The notes under the pieces were generated by a model that was given only the letters and a program-made list of their open reading frames with translations, ran no database searches and had not been told where the DNA came from. Both the position numbers and the translations under genes were made by a program. Positions 1-9,041 of a DNA stretch of 64,000 nucleotides are shown in pieces. The DNA comes from Candidatus Chlorobium masyuteum. GTDB taxonomy: Bacteria; Bacteroidota; Chlorobiia; Chlorobiales; Chlorobiaceae. Every line of letters begins with the position of its first letter. The stretch's first letter is position 1. The stretch covers positions 1 through 64,000 of the forward strand of contig NZ_JAAORA010000007.1 of NCBI RefSeq assembly GCF_011601315.1, given 5' to 3'.

Positions 1-151
1 AGTAGTGCAGAACAAGGTACTCAGGCATCGTAACCGTTACGGTGGTTGTTCCCGACTGGGTTACTGCTGCTTCGGCTGATTTTGGCATTGCGCTCATAGC
101 GAGAAGTGCTGCACCCAAAGCTATAGTTCTGATTGTTTTAAGGTGTTTCAT
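1..151 (-). CDS. Secreted protein, N-terminal part only (runs off the window)
   Basis: The first 50 codons of a minus-strand gene start at an ATG preceded by AAAAGGAGCAACACC, a good ribosome binding site. They encode a typical Sec signal peptide: MKHLKTIRT, a hydrophobic stretch, then AMPKSAEAA before the likely cleavage point. The mature start is rich in Thr and Val (TQSGTTTVTVTMPEYLVL), which suggests a beta-rich exported protein. The rest lies outside the window, so no function can be assigned. Confidence 0.6.
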   Translation of the reverse strand, partial: MKHLKTIRTIALGAALLAMSAMPKSAEAAVTQSGTTTVTVTMPEYLVLHY

Positions 152-546
152 GGTGTTGCTCCTTTTGGTATGGCCGTTTGTTTTAATTTCTCTGCATGTA
201 ATGCATCAACTACCGTGCCAAAAAGATTTCCGGCAAACAATTCCGGCTTCCCATATCGCCCGGTAACCGTTGCTATCTCATTGTTTTGTGTAATATTGCA
301 GATAAAAAAAATCCTGTTTTCAGGTGAAAAAGCACTCAATTGCTCTCCGCCAGAAACCGCGGGTTCAGGCGCAATAATGGAGGAGCGGTTGTCTCATATT
401 GTGATTTGGATGGTTTAATGAGACGCGAAGTGAGATTATGAGACGGAAGATGTTATCCCGGGCCAATCTTTTTGTAAACTTTTTTGCTGCTCACTGCGGT
501 TATGGATAGAGTGATCTATTTTGAACACTTTAAACAGATACATATC
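152..546. other. Non-coding stretch upstream of two divergent genes
   Basis: No convincing gene here. The part next to position 151 should hold the promoter of the leftward secreted-protein gene. On the minus strand, TGGCAC (220-215), GGTAG and TTGAT resemble a sigma-54 -24 element with an imperfect -12 element about 55 bases before the ATG. The rest shows no motif I can name. Confidence 0.4.
205..220 (-). promoter_or_regulatory. Possible sigma-54-like promoter
   Basis: The minus strand reads TGGCAC-GGTAG-TTGAT. The -24 half matches the sigma-54 consensus, but the -12 half has GA where GC is expected. The spacing to the ATG at 151 is plausible. This is a weak, single-motif call. Confidence 0.2.
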
Positions 547-762
547 ATGGCAGAGCAGTCACAATCACCGGATATCGTTAAAAATGTGGTAGGCGTTCTT
601 TTGTTTGTACCCTCAATCGGTATACCGGTTTTCTTTGCGAGTGTGGGTATCAGGATCGCCGGTTTTCTTTTTAATACCGCAGGTTCTGTAGCGGGGGCAG
701 TAGCAGGTCAGGTTTCAACCGTTCTCGGATCCGTATTTTGTTCAGGATCAGCCTCTAAATAA
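547..762 (+). CDS. Small hydrophobic protein (71 aa), unknown function
   Basis: The ATG at 547 (MAEQSQSPDIVKN) is chosen over in-frame ATG 502 and TTG 484 because the protein then starts with a short polar head. A long apolar stretch follows (VVGVLLFVPSIGIPVFF, then Gly/Ala-rich AGFLFNTAGSVAGAVAG) and a Ser-rich end. It probably forms one or two membrane or membrane-surface helices. It has the same general build as the proteins at 1120-1356 and 11053-11262. I do not recognise the family. Chlorosome-envelope proteins are also small and apolar, but I see no specific Csm motif. Confidence 0.55.
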   Translation: MAEQSQSPDIVKNVVGVLLFVPSIGIPVFFASVGIRIAGFLFNTAGSVAGAVAGQVSTVLGSVFCSGSASK

Positions 763-801
763 GCTCCCTGTATAGGATGAACGTAACTATTTGAGAAAAG
801 G

Positions 802-832
802 GTAAAAAGGGTGTACAATGCGCTCTTTTTAC
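802..832 (+). terminator. Probable terminator after the small hydrophobic gene
   Basis: An inverted repeat GTAAAAAG ... CTTTTTAC encloses a short loop and includes a run of five T. It lies 40 bases after the stop codon at 762 and before the convergent tRNA gene. Confidence 0.4.
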
Positions 833-879
833 GTATTCACCTTTTCGTGCTTATATTTCAAAGGAAGAGCATGGATCGG

Positions 880-953
880 TGGACAATAAAGGACTCGAAC
901 CTTTGACCTCTCGCGTGTGAGGCGAACGCTCTAACCAACTGAGCTAATTGTCC
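880..953 (-). tRNA. tRNA-Val (anticodon CAC)
   Basis: The minus strand folds into a full cloverleaf. The acceptor stem is GGACAAT/ATTGTCC with discriminator A. The D arm contains TAGCTCAGTTGGTTAGAGC. The anticodon stem TTCGC/GCGAG encloses the loop CTCACAC, giving anticodon CAC, and the T arm contains GGTTCGAGTCC. A terminal CCA is not encoded in full. It reads the Val codon GTG. Confidence 0.95.
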
Positions 954-1119
954 GGTGTATACAGTAAGAGTATAGGATATGAGGGCCGTTTTTGCAACGT
1001 AACCGTTAATTTTCCGCCTCCATGAGGCGAGATTACGTCATTAAGCTATATTACACACAGGCAACTATTTCTGCTGAAGCCGATTGTGCCCGGCAGTAAA
1101 CCGTTCAACTATCGATATC

Positions 1120-1356
1120 ATGGGCTTTAATATTGAGGAGATTCAGGATGCTCTTTTGCAGAGCAAGACACTCAAAGTAGCGGTTCCAACAGTTCTTCTG
1201 GCTCCGGTTGCGATGCCTTTTGTTCATGCTCTTGCAGGTCTTGCTGTTGCAGGCCTTACGGTAGCTGCCGCAGGATCGCTTATTGGAAAAGCTTCAGGAG
1301 CACTTTCTGATATGATACCTCTCGCCGAAAAGCAGGATGATGCTGAGGATTATTGA
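1120..1356 (+). CDS. Small Ala/Val-rich hydrophobic protein (78 aa), unknown function
   Basis: It starts at ATG 1120 (MGFNIEEIQDALLQS). An amphipathic head of about 20 residues precedes a continuous apolar segment of some 45 residues (VPTVLLAPVAMPFVHALAG, then AVAGLTVAAAGSLIGKASG) and an acidic tail. The core could span or coat a membrane. The layout of polar head, Pro-containing apolar core and charged tail resembles the proteins at 547-762 and 11053-11262. No known family recognised, and nothing in the context fixes a role. Confidence 0.55.
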   Translation: MGFNIEEIQDALLQSKTLKVAVPTVLLAPVAMPFVHALAGLAVAGLTVAAAGSLIGKASGALSDMIPLAEKQDDAEDY

Positions 1357-1589
1357 ATCCTGAATCCGATCCTCTCTTTCTGAATAGTAACCGCCCCCTT
1401 GCACAAAGGGGTGAGTACTCTTTTTCCTGACACAGGCCATCCGGCTGGTATCTGGCAGTGATTTTTAACCTTGGTAAACAGACAAGCGTGCATGATGAAT
1501 TGATTGCGCGTTCAGGGAAACCTTCAGTGTTACCCGGGGGTTCTATTGATGTTGTCTTGATTTTACGGTTAAAAAATATGCGGTGAGCC

Positions 1590-2594
1590 ATGTTTGTCAG
1601 CGACCATAAACCTTCGTGTCACGGTATGCAGGCAGTTTTTCTGCTTTGTATACAACTCCTGCTCCTCTACGGGTGTGGAGGTGACAGGCTGTCGCAGGCA
1701 GTTGAGAAGCCGCGTTTTACTATTCAAAAGGAGAGTGGTATGAGTTTTAACAAGTTGACTCCTGAAGAGGAGCGGGTGATTGTGCATAAAGGAACAGAGG
1801 CCCCTTTCAGCGGGAAATATTACCAGAACAAAGAGAAGGGGAGCTATCTCTGCCGACGGTGTGACGCTCCGCTTTTTTACTCAACTCACAAGTTTGATTC
1901 AGGATGCGGCTGGCCGAGTTTTGATGATGCCATTGCAGGGGCAGTAAAAGAGATTCCTGATGCTGACGGGCGGCGAACCGAGATAGTTTGTGCCAAATGC
2001 GGGGCCCATCTCGGTCATGTTTTTCTGCATGAGGGGCTTACACCGAAAAATGTGCGACACTGTGTCAACTCGGTCTCCCTGCAATTTCAGCCGGAAGCAA
2101 AACTTGAAACAAAAACAGAGAAAGCGATTTTTGCCGGAGGGTGTTTCTGGGGCGTTGAGTACCACTTTGGCAAGGTCAAGGGGGTGCTTTCAGCCAAATC
2201 AGGTTACATTGGCGGTTTAACCGATCACCCGACCTACAAGGAGGTGTGCAGCGGAAAAACAGGGCATGCCGAGGCGGTTGAAATTGCGTTTGATCCCGCT
2301 CTGGTCAGTTATGAGACCCTTGCAAAACTCTTTTTCGAGATTCACGACCCCGGCCAGGTGAACCGGCAGGGCCCTGATATAGGAACACAGTACCGTTCGG
2401 CAGTTTTTTATGCTGATGAGGAGCAGAAACGTGTGGCCGAGAAGCTTATTGCCGAGCTGAAGACCAAAGGGTACAATGTCGTGACCACCGTTGAAAAGGC
2501 CGGAACCTTCTGGGAAGCTGAAGGGTATCATCAGGACTATTATGAAAAAAATGGACATCAGCCCTACTGTCATGTCTATCAGAAGCGCTTTTAG
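1590..2594 (+). CDS. msrBA: Methionine sulfoxide reductase MsrB-MsrA fusion
   Basis: This fused enzyme reduces both methionine-S- and R-sulfoxide in proteins. The order is MsrB (about residues 52-165) then MsrA (about 178-334). The MsrB part has the zinc-type CXXC pairs (CRRC, CAKC) and catalytic Cys in RHCVNS. The MsrA part has the active-site GGCFWG motif and the family's Tyr/Glu residues. From ATG 1590 there is a lipoprotein-like leader (LLLLYGCGG), which would place the enzyme at the periplasmic face. However, an in-frame ATG at 1740 has a stronger ribosome binding site (AAGGAGAGTGGT) and would give a cytoplasmic form of 284 residues. Domain assignment is secure; the true start is not. 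Confidence 0.93.
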   Translation: MFVSDHKPSCHGMQAVFLLCIQLLLLYGCGGDRLSQAVEKPRFTIQKESGMSFNKLTPEEERVIVHKGTEAPFSGKYYQNKEKGSYLCRRCDAPLFYSTHKFDSGCGWPSFDDAIAGAVKEIPDADGRRTEIVCAKCGAHLGHVFLHEGLTPKNVRHCVNSVSLQFQPEAKLETKTEKAIFAGGCFWGVEYHFGKVKGVLSAKSGYIGGLTDHPTYKEVCSGKTGHAEAVEIAFDPALVSYETLAKLFFEIHDPGQVNRQGPDIGTQYRSAVFYADEEQKRVAEKLIAELKTKGYNVVTTVEKAGTFWEAEGYHQDYYEKNGHQPYCHVYQKRF

Positions 2595-2607
2595 TGCTCA
2601 CGTAGGA

Positions 2608-2757
2608 AATGGACAACGTGGACGACATGGACAGCGAGAAGATGGATTATCAAACCGCTCACGACGATTTATAGGGGAGCGTGCCCGGTTTTTTGGGGGA
2701 AATGGACAGTGAGGAGGAGTGGTTTCAACCCGCCTGCGATGATTTATAGCGGGTCAT
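2608..2757. repeat. Degenerate tandem repeat with ends like the dispersed element
   Basis: Two related segments follow one another, at about 2612-2676 and 2700-2757. Each begins with GGAAATGGACA and ends with GATTTATAGGGG or GATTTATAGCGGG. The ends resemble the right end of the 140-bp dispersed element (CTCACGACAATAAAT then AGCGG). They look like decayed remnants. Confidence 0.4.
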
Positions 2758-2900
2758 GTTCGGTATCTCCGGGTGCTTGAGAGATTTCATGGGGAATTTT
2801 TGTAATTTTGCGCAGGTTTTTCTAACAAGGGTTTTGCTATGAAGAATTTTCTGATGGTTACAGCCGGAAGAGTTCATACCCGCCAGATGGAATATGTGCA

Positions 2901-3239
2901 TTGATTACCGGAAATGATCTTGTTGGTGTGTGGCGGGAGTACAAGAAATTCGATACCGGTCAACCGGCAAAGGATATCAATGCCGGTGATTTCCGGGGTT
3001 ATGTTGCGGGGGTCTGTGATGTCTGTAATCGATGGCTTTTTACGACTCCGGACGGTGCAACCCAGGGTCAGGTCTGTGCAACAGTGGGGAAGTGGCTTGA
3101 AGAGCATCCTCATCGCTGGACGGAACCGGCCATGTCGCTGGTGATCGAGGCCCTCCAGGAGGCCTTTCCGTTTCGACGTGAAAAACAGAGGCGCAAGCGC
3201 TTCCTGCTGTTCTGGGTCTCCCGTCCGGACGCGCCTTGA
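2901..3239 (+). CDS. Rap1a/Tai-family protein, probably missing its signal peptide
   Basis: The 112-residue frame matches the Rap1a/Tai immunity-protein family. It has an N-terminal GNDL motif, a central GYVAGVCD motif, TQGQVC, and the terminal HPHRW...AMSLVIEALQEAFP signature. Members are normally exported and begin with a signal peptide. Here the frame opens at a TTG with no leader. A nearby ATG at 2839 begins MKNFLMVTAG in another frame and stops at 2902-2904. This suggests a frameshift that separated leader from domain. In type VI secretion systems such proteins neutralise amidase effectors, but no such genes are visible nearby, and many members are orphans of unknown role. Confidence 0.6.
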   Translation: MITGNDLVGVWREYKKFDTGQPAKDINAGDFRGYVAGVCDVCNRWLFTTPDGATQGQVCATVGKWLEEHPHRWTEPAMSLVIEALQEAFPFRREKQRRKRFLLFWVSRPDAP

Positions 3240-3299
3240 CTGCTTCCCCTTTTTTAGTAATACTGGCTCTGCGGTGCCTGCTGGAAGGCGGAATCGATA

Positions 3300-3839
3300 T
3301 CAGCGCAGCAGCAGCCTGACGGCATCCTCAACGGTGGCGCACACCGAGTAGTAGTGCCCATGATCGGCAGTGATCATCTGCTCCTTTGCTATCCGGTCGA
3401 AAAAGAGGAGCAGCGGGTTCCAGAATCCATTGATATTGAGCAGAATGACCGGTTTGCGGTGGTGGCCGAGATGTTTCCAGGTAATGACCTCCATCAGTTC
3501 ATCAATGGTGCCGAAACCGCCCGGCAGCACAAGGTAGGCTTCGCCCCATTCGGCCAGTTTCATCTTCCGTTCGTGCATGGTTTCAACCACATGCAGTTCA
3601 CTCAGGCCGTAGTGGGCAACCTCGCGCTCCTCAAGAAACCGTGGGATGATCCCCTTGACGTTTCCACCGTGTTCCAGAACGGCATCGGCAACAGCTCCCA
3701 TCAATCCAACCCGTCCGCCTCCGAAGACCAGACCGATTCCGTTTTGAGCCAGTTGTCGGCCAAGAGCTTCGGCGGCAGTGAAATACTCTCGCGGTGCCTG
3801 ATTGCTTGAACTGCAATAGACGGTTACGGTTGAGGTCAT
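3300..3839 (-). CDS. LOG-family nucleotide 5'-monophosphate phosphoribohydrolase
   Basis: This is a 179-residue Rossmann-like protein of the TIGR00730/LOG family. Characterised members remove the base from cytokinin riboside monophosphates or other nucleoside monophosphates. The family signature PGGFGTIDE is at residues 106-114, with the companion MHERK at 88-92 and a glycine-rich GGGRVGLMG at 40-48. Length is typical and the ATG start is clear. It is followed on the same strand by no gene, and lies just downstream of the glycosyltransferase, with which it may be co-transcribed. The natural substrate in this organism is not known. Confidence 0.88.
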   Translation of the reverse strand: MTSTVTVYCSSSNQAPREYFTAAEALGRQLAQNGIGLVFGGGRVGLMGAVADAVLEHGGNVKGIIPRFLEEREVAHYGLSELHVVETMHERKMKLAEWGEAYLVLPGGFGTIDELMEVITWKHLGHHRKPVILLNINGFWNPLLLFFDRIAKEQMITADHGHYYSVCATVEDAVRLLLR

Positions 3840-3845
3840 GGGAGG

Positions 3846-4475
3846 CTAATAGTTTAGGGTGGTGCTGTCATCCGCACGCCGGTAGACATAGGTTTTCGGA
3901 TCCTCTATTTTTTTGACCGAATAGCTTGCTGAAGCTCTCTCCCAGAGATCGGTGTCTTCGGCGTAATCAAGCGGCCTGAAGCCTCTCAGCGCTGAAAAGA
4001 GCTCTTTTTTTCCGAAAAAAGTGCCGCCAAGAGTACACTCCCTTATGTTGATCAGTTTACCGGGATTTTTGCAGTCCCGGACCATGATGGTGTCGTCACA
4101 GAGATAACCACCGGTGATCAGGTCAATCTCCGGCAGACGGGAGATGATCTCCATCCTTGTTTCAAGATGTTCAGGGAGATAGTGATCGTCACTGTCAAGA
4201 AAGGTGATATAGCGGCCGAATGATGCCTGGATTCCGGCATTGCGTGAGAGTGCGGCTTTGCGGTTACTGTGTTTCAGATAGCGGATATTTGCATACTTCC
4301 GGATAAACGGGTCGAGCGTTTCTCCGGTGTTGTCTGAACTGCCGTCATCAACAATGATGAGCTCCCACTCTTTGTATGACTGTGCAATAACACTCTCTAC
4401 GGCAGTTTCGAGGTGACGGGCACGGTTAAAGGTTGCCATGATGACCGAAATTTCAGGCGTGAAGCTGAATCTCAT
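3846..4475 (-). CDS. Family 2 glycosyltransferase
   Basis: The 209-residue protein has the GT-A fold of GT2 enzymes: an N-terminal SVIMATFNRA strand-loop, the nucleotide-binding VDDGSSDNT (42-50) and the metal-binding LDSDD (93-97). It is cytosolic, with no membrane segment, and would transfer a sugar from a nucleotide-sugar donor to an unknown acceptor. Its ATG overlaps the stop codon of the upstream UbiA-type synthase by four bases, so the two are translationally coupled. That pairing is intriguing, but a role in pigment modification is only a guess. Confidence 0.85.
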   Translation of the reverse strand: MRFSFTPEISVIMATFNRARHLETAVESVIAQSYKEWELIIVDDGSSDNTGETLDPFIRKYANIRYLKHSNRKAALSRNAGIQASFGRYITFLDSDDHYLPEHLETRMEIISRLPEIDLITGGYLCDDTIMVRDCKNPGKLINIRECTLGGTFFGKKELFSALRGFRPLDYAEDTDLWERASASYSVKKIEDPKTYVYRRADDSTTLNY

Positions 4476-5470
4476 GGTTTTGCAGCTTTTATGGCAAAGG
4501 CACAGACAAGCATGCCGGCAACAAGGAAGTTCTGTGCTATGGCGTTATAGCGCACGTCCATGGTGGAGGGTGAGCGGACAAGGCTGAACTGCAAAAAAAA
4601 CTGGGGAATAACGAGCAGGGCAACGATGAGTGCATAGCTGTTCTGACCGACAAGCAGCATGTAGAGAGCGGCAAGAAGCTGCCCGAGATTGATCAGGATT
4701 GCCGCAATGAGAGCTGCCCGGGTTTCGCCGAATACAACAGGAAGGGTTCTGATGCCGACCTGCCGGTCACCTTCAATGGACTTGAAGTCGTTGATGGTCA
4801 TGGTCCCGGTGCTTGAGAGTGTGAAGAGCGCAGCCACGATAAGGGAAGGCTGAAGCGATGTGAGGGTCAGGTTCGGGTTATAGGCGATCTCTCCGGCTAT
4901 CCAGGGAATGATCAGGTAGGATATGGCGACAATCGAGTTACCAGCCCAGAGCCGTTTTTTCAGCTTGATGGGGTTGGCGCTGTAGAGGTGGGCATTGATG
5001 ATGCCGATCACAACATAAAAACCGATCAGGGGATGAATCAGATATCCCGTGATGACGGAAAGTACTGACCAGAGTGCGATCAGGAAGGTGGCGTTTTTCA
5101 GCGAAATGGCCCCTCCGGGAATGGGGCGGTTGGGCTCGTTGATCTCGTCAAGATCGCGGTCAAAATAGTCGTTGAGCATCTGGCAGGTTCCGCTTGCAAG
5201 CGGGCCGGTAAGCAGCATGCCGAGCAGAAATTTTATTCCCGTAATATCATGCCATCCAAAAAAGCCGCTTGAGACAGCTCCGCACAGAAAGCTCCACATG
5301 ACCGGAATCCAGGTGACCGGCTTGAGGAATCTGATGAAAAGAGCAAGTTTTGAAAGAGGTTCAGTCGAGCGAATGACGGGCGCTACCGACTTGCGGCTGT
5401 GGAGTGAGTTGAACAACCCTTTATCGGGGCTTCTCTCCACTCTGTTGTGTTTTGACCGAAACTCGCTCAC
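4472..5470 (-). CDS. bchK: UbiA-type (bacterio)chlorophyll synthase, probably BchK
   Basis: This integral membrane prenyltransferase attaches an isoprenoid tail to a (bacterio)chlorophyllide. The Asp-rich motif NDYFDRDLDE followed by INEPNRPIPGGAIS is the hallmark of the ChlG/BchG/BchK group, and a second motif NDFKSIEGDR is also present. Eight or so hydrophobic segments are visible. Green sulfur bacteria have three such enzymes. I favour BchK (bacteriochlorophyll c/d/e synthase) because the usual YSAPP is YSANP here, but this is not decisive. The frame is open upstream to GTG 5581. I use GTG 5470, since the extra N-terminus is unlike the family. It forms a coupled pair with the glycosyltransferase. 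Confidence 0.75.
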   Translation of the reverse strand: MSEFRSKHNRVERSPDKGLFNSLHSRKSVAPVIRSTEPLSKLALFIRFLKPVTWIPVMWSFLCGAVSSGFFGWHDITGIKFLLGMLLTGPLASGTCQMLNDYFDRDLDEINEPNRPIPGGAISLKNATFLIALWSVLSVITGYLIHPLIGFYVVIGIINAHLYSANPIKLKKRLWAGNSIVAISYLIIPWIAGEIAYNPNLTLTSLQPSLIVAALFTLSSTGTMTINDFKSIEGDRQVGIRTLPVVFGETRAALIAAILINLGQLLAALYMLLVGQNSYALIVALLVIPQFFLQFSLVRSPSTMDVRYNAIAQNFLVAGMLVCAFAIKAAKP

Positions 5471-6223
5471 CCTGTTCGCTTTATGATTAGTTGAAATCCA
5501 TTCTTCGCAAAAATAACAGGTAAAACTTAAGAAGCGAAGCAGATAAGATAAATAATCAAACGAAGAGACTGTTTCAGTCACCCTGAAAGCTGTTTTGAGA
5601 CCACTTCGGCTTATGAAGCAGAACCCTGTTCATCTGTTCAGTCGTCAGGCAGAAAGATGCTGCAGGCACTACAGGCTTTTCCGGCAGTTGTGGTGCAAGG
5701 AGGGCGTTGGGGTAGGTTTTCCTGTTTCTGTATGCATATAGATACGCAATGTATCGTGTATATATATTGCCCGTTTCTGTTGCAGTATTTTCGTTGTTAT
5801 CCCGGGCAGAAATATGCGGATGTCAGCTTCTTTGCTGGAATTCCTGACAGGAGGATAAAGAAAAATCTTGGAATAAACTGTTAACTATTAGTACATTGGA
5901 GACTTCGCGGAGATAGTATGGATGTAATCCTTTCGCATCCGGATTGCTCTATATATCTCTTTCGTACCAAGTTCAAAATTATAAATCCGGTTTTCTGTAA
6001 AAGGTTAGCTGTAATAATTTGTACCCTAAGATCCCCTGCTTGTTATCTCTTGATATCTATGTCTGATGAACAACGGTCAGCCGATCATGCTTTGGGGAAG
6101 CTGTGCTGTGTTTATAGCTATTCGTGCTTGCATCTGTGTAAATCGTATAGATAAGCTCCGGGAGGAGCTCGTAAAGTCCGAAAATTAATTTTTCATAGTC
6201 CATTTAAATCCAATGTTCGGCTC
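5471..6223. other. Long intergenic region between divergent bchK and arsA-like genes
   Basis: About 750 bases with no credible gene; the short frames inside have no ribosome binding sites and biased composition. It must contain the promoters of the leftward synthase operon and the rightward ArsA gene. AT-rich patches near 5740-5770 and 5985-6020 could be promoter regions, but I see no confident -35/-10 pair, riboswitch or terminator. Confidence 0.4.
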
Positions 6224-7447
6224 ATGCGTATTTTAACATTTACCGGTAAAGGTGGAGTTGGCAAAACCAGTGTTTCTGCTGCAACTGCGGTTCGGTTGTC
6301 GCAACTCGGTTATCGTACCCTTGTCCTTTCCACTGATCCTGCGCACAGTCTTTCGGACTCTTTCAACCTCCCGCTTGGCGCCGAACCCACCAGGATTACG
6401 GAAAACCTGCATGCCATTGAGGTTAATCCATACGTTGATCTCAAGGAGAACTGGCAGTCGGTACAGAAGTTCTATACCCGCATATTTATGGCCCAGGGTG
6501 TCTCCGGGGTCATGGCCGATGAGATGACCATCCTTCCCGGTATGGAAGAGCTCTTTTCCCTTCTGAGAATCAAGCGTTATAAGGCTTCAGGTCTTTATGA
6601 CGTGCTGGTGCTTGATACCGCTCCGACCGGAGAAACGCTCCGGCTCCTCTCCCTTCCCGATACCCTTGCATGGGGTATGAAGGCGGTGAAAAATGTTACA
6701 AAATATATTGTCCGGCCGCTCAGCAAGCCGCTCTCAAAGATGTCTGACAAGATTGCCTACTACATTCCGCCTGATGAGGCTATGGATTCGGTTGATCAGG
6801 TCTTTGATGAGCTGGAGGGTATTCGCGAGATTCTGACTGATAACCAGAAGTCCACGGTGCGTCTCGTCATGAATGCGGAGAAGATGTCCATCAAGGAGAC
6901 CATGAGGGCACTTACCTACCTGAACCTTTACGGTTTCAAGGTCGATATGGTGCTGGTCAACAGGCTTCTTGATACCAAGGAGAACAGCGGATATCTGGAG
7001 AACTGGAAAACTATACAGCAGAAGTACCTTGGCGAAATCGAGGAGGGCTTTTCACCCCTTCCGGTTAAAAAGCTCAGGATGTATGAACAGGAAATTGTCG
7101 GTCTGAAGGCGCTTGAGCAGTTCGCAAAGGATATGTACGGCGATACGGATCCTTCCGATCTCATGTATGATGAACCACCGATCAAGTTTGTTCGTAACGG
7201 CGATATCTATGAAGTGCAGCTGAAGCTCATGTTTGCCAATCCTGTCGATATTGATGTATGGGTTACCGGTGACGAGCTCTATGTGCATATCGGCAACCAG
7301 CGCAAAATTATTTCACTGCCGATCTCACTTACCGGACTTGAACCAGGCAATGCTGTTTTCAAGGACAAGTGGCTGCATATTCCTTTTAATCTTAATAATC
7401 ATGAGCAGACCAGGCATAAGAAGGAGTATAACAAGGCTCTGAATTGA
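6224..7447 (+). CDS. ArsA-family ATPase with C-terminal Hsp20-like domain
   Basis: This is a 407-residue P-loop ATPase of the ArsA/Get3 group. The deviant Walker A, GKGGVGKTS, is at residues 8-16; the switch I region is STDPAHSLSDSF and switch II is LDTAPTGETLRLL. The last 85 residues match the ArsA HSP20-like domain. Family members drive arsenite efflux or chaperone membrane proteins. No arsenite pump (ArsB/ACR3) is nearby, whereas bacteriochlorophyll genes are. Green sulfur bacteria carry several ArsA homologues, so a role in targeting membrane or chlorosome proteins is plausible but inferred. ATG 6224 is a clear start. Confidence 0.88.
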   Translation: MRILTFTGKGGVGKTSVSAATAVRLSQLGYRTLVLSTDPAHSLSDSFNLPLGAEPTRITENLHAIEVNPYVDLKENWQSVQKFYTRIFMAQGVSGVMADEMTILPGMEELFSLLRIKRYKASGLYDVLVLDTAPTGETLRLLSLPDTLAWGMKAVKNVTKYIVRPLSKPLSKMSDKIAYYIPPDEAMDSVDQVFDELEGIREILTDNQKSTVRLVMNAEKMSIKETMRALTYLNLYGFKVDMVLVNRLLDTKENSGYLENWKTIQQKYLGEIEEGFSPLPVKKLRMYEQEIVGLKALEQFAKDMYGDTDPSDLMYDEPPIKFVRNGDIYEVQLKLMFANPVDIDVWVTGDELYVHIGNQRKIISLPISLTGLEPGNAVFKDKWLHIPFNLNNHEQTRHKKEYNKALN

Positions 7448-7554
7448 TTGATTCCGGGCCGAAGCAGGCGGGCTATTGCGCCCGATAAGTATGAGTGATC
7501 GTTGTTCTGGCAATGTTGTTTATTGAATTACAACCGATATAAAAGATCTCAAGC

Positions 7555-8946
7555 ATGAGTAACCCAGTACCGCACAGCAAAAAATCACTCAGGCTGCTGC
7601 TCGTTGCCCCGAAAGGAAGAAAAGACTCAAAATCAAATCAGAAGCCGCTGTTTAATATGGCGCTCGGAGTACTGGTGAGTCTGACGCCGGAGCACCATCA
7701 TATTGAGATTATCGATGAGCATTTCGGTGATACGGTCGATTACAGTCAGAAATATGACGTTGTTGGCATAACGTCGCGAACGATCGATGCGAAAAGGTCC
7801 TACGAAATTGCGGACGAGTTTCGTAAAAGAGGTCAGAAGGTCATTCTCGGAGGGCTGCATGTCTCCTTCAATGCCGAAGAGGCAGCACCCCATGCCGACA
7901 CGCTTGTCTGCGGTGAAGCCGAGAACCTCTGGCAAACCATCCTTGATGATGTTGCCTCGAACACACTCAAAGCCAGCTACAACTCCAAAGACTTTCCACA
8001 GGTTCAGGAGATCGTTCCTCTTGATTACGAGCGTATTGCCAAAGCCTCCAAACGCACAAAGGTGGATGGAACAAAATCCATTCCGATCTACATCACCAGA
8101 GGGTGTCCATTCGAGTGTTCGTTTTGCGTTACCCCGAACTTTACCGGCAAGCTCTACCGGGCTCAGAAGCCTGAAGATCTGATAAAGCAGATTGAAACCG
8201 CAAAGCGGGTCTTTTTCAAGGCCAAAGGAAAATCATCCAAGCCCTGGTTTATGCTTTGTGATGAGAACCTTGGTGTCAGCAAGAAACGGTTATGGGAGAC
8301 ACTGGACCTTATCAAGGAGTGCAACATAAACTTCAGTGTGTTCTTCAGTATCAATTTTCTTGAAGACAAGGAGACCGTAAGAAAACTTGTAGCAGCAGGC
8401 TGTATTATGGTGCTTGTCGGCTTTGAGTCGATAAAACAGAGTACGCTTGAAGCCTACAATAAAGGGCACGTCAACTCCGCCGATCAATTTGCCCGTCTTA
8501 TTGAGGAGTGCCGTCAGGCAGGACTGAATGTGCAGGGCAATTTTCTTGTCAATCCCGATCTCGACAGCTATGAGGATATGGATGACCTGGTGAAGTTTGT
8601 CAGCAAGAACAATGTCTTCATGCCGATATTCCAGATTATCACCCCCTATCCCGGCACCTCGATGTACTGGGAGTACAAGAACAAGGGACTGATTACCGAT
8701 GAGGACTGGGATCGTTACAACGCCATGAATCTTGTAATCCGCTCGGATAAATATGATCCGGTCGAGTTCCAGCACAAATTCATGACCAGTTACTATAAAG
8801 CATACACCTGGAAAAATATTGCCAACAGAGTGAGGCGAAATCCCTATAAACTGCTGAATCTTATCACCAGTCTCGCATTCAGAAAAAACCTGCGAGAACA
8901 GCTTGATACGTTTGAAGAGTTGCATCATATCAAGGATAAGCGCTGA
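7555..8946 (+). CDS. B12-binding-type radical SAM protein, BchE/BchQ/BchR-like
   Basis: The protein (463 aa) has an N-terminal cobalamin-binding-like Rossmann domain (about 1-150, with [17 protein letters not shown] and ILGGLHVSF) and a radical SAM barrel with the C-x3-C-x2-C cluster motif in [10 protein letters not shown], followed by a C-terminal helical part. The cobalamin motif DxHxxG is absent, as in BchE-type enzymes. It lies 95 bases upstream of bchU on the same strand. In green sulfur bacteria, BchQ and BchR, radical SAM enzymes of this class, methylate C-8(2) and C-12(1) of bacteriochlorophyll c. Position next to bchU makes a pigment-modifying role likely, but I cannot tell which enzyme this is. 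Confidence 0.8.
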   Translation: MSNPVPHSKKSLRLLLVAPKGRKDSKSNQKPLFNMALGVLVSLTPEHHHIEIIDEHFGDTVDYSQKYDVVGITSRTIDAKRSYEIADEFRKRGQKVILGGLHVSFNAEEAAPHADTLVCGEAENLWQTILDDVASNTLKASYNSKDFPQVQEIVPLDYERIAKASKRTKVDGTKSIPIYITRGCPFECSFCVTPNFTGKLYRAQKPEDLIKQIETAKRVFFKAKGKSSKPWFMLCDENLGVSKKRLWETLDLIKECNINFSVFFSINFLEDKETVRKLVAAGCIMVLVGFESIKQSTLEAYNKGHVNSADQFARLIEECRQAGLNVQGNFLVNPDLDSYEDMDDLVKFVSKNNVFMPIFQIITPYPGTSMYWEYKNKGLITDEDWDRYNAMNLVIRSDKYDPVEFQHKFMTSYYKAYTWKNIANRVRRNPYKLLNLITSLAFRKNLREQLDTFEELHHIKDKR

Positions 8947-9041
8947 ATGGATTCGTTCAGCCATCACAGAGCAATGACGGCAATGAAGAAGTTATTATTG
9001 TAAGCACCACTATTTTTCAACTTATTATCCGCCCCTGCAAC

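Noticed and set aside
1394-1422. CCCCTT/AAGGGG hairpin as terminator after the small gene at 1120
   Set aside because: The stem is short and the T run starts about eight bases after it; too weak to list.
5657-6154. Two short frames in the intergenic region before the ArsA gene
   Set aside because: Composition is not coding-like, Cys- and Tyr-rich, and neither has a ribosome binding site or recognisable motif.
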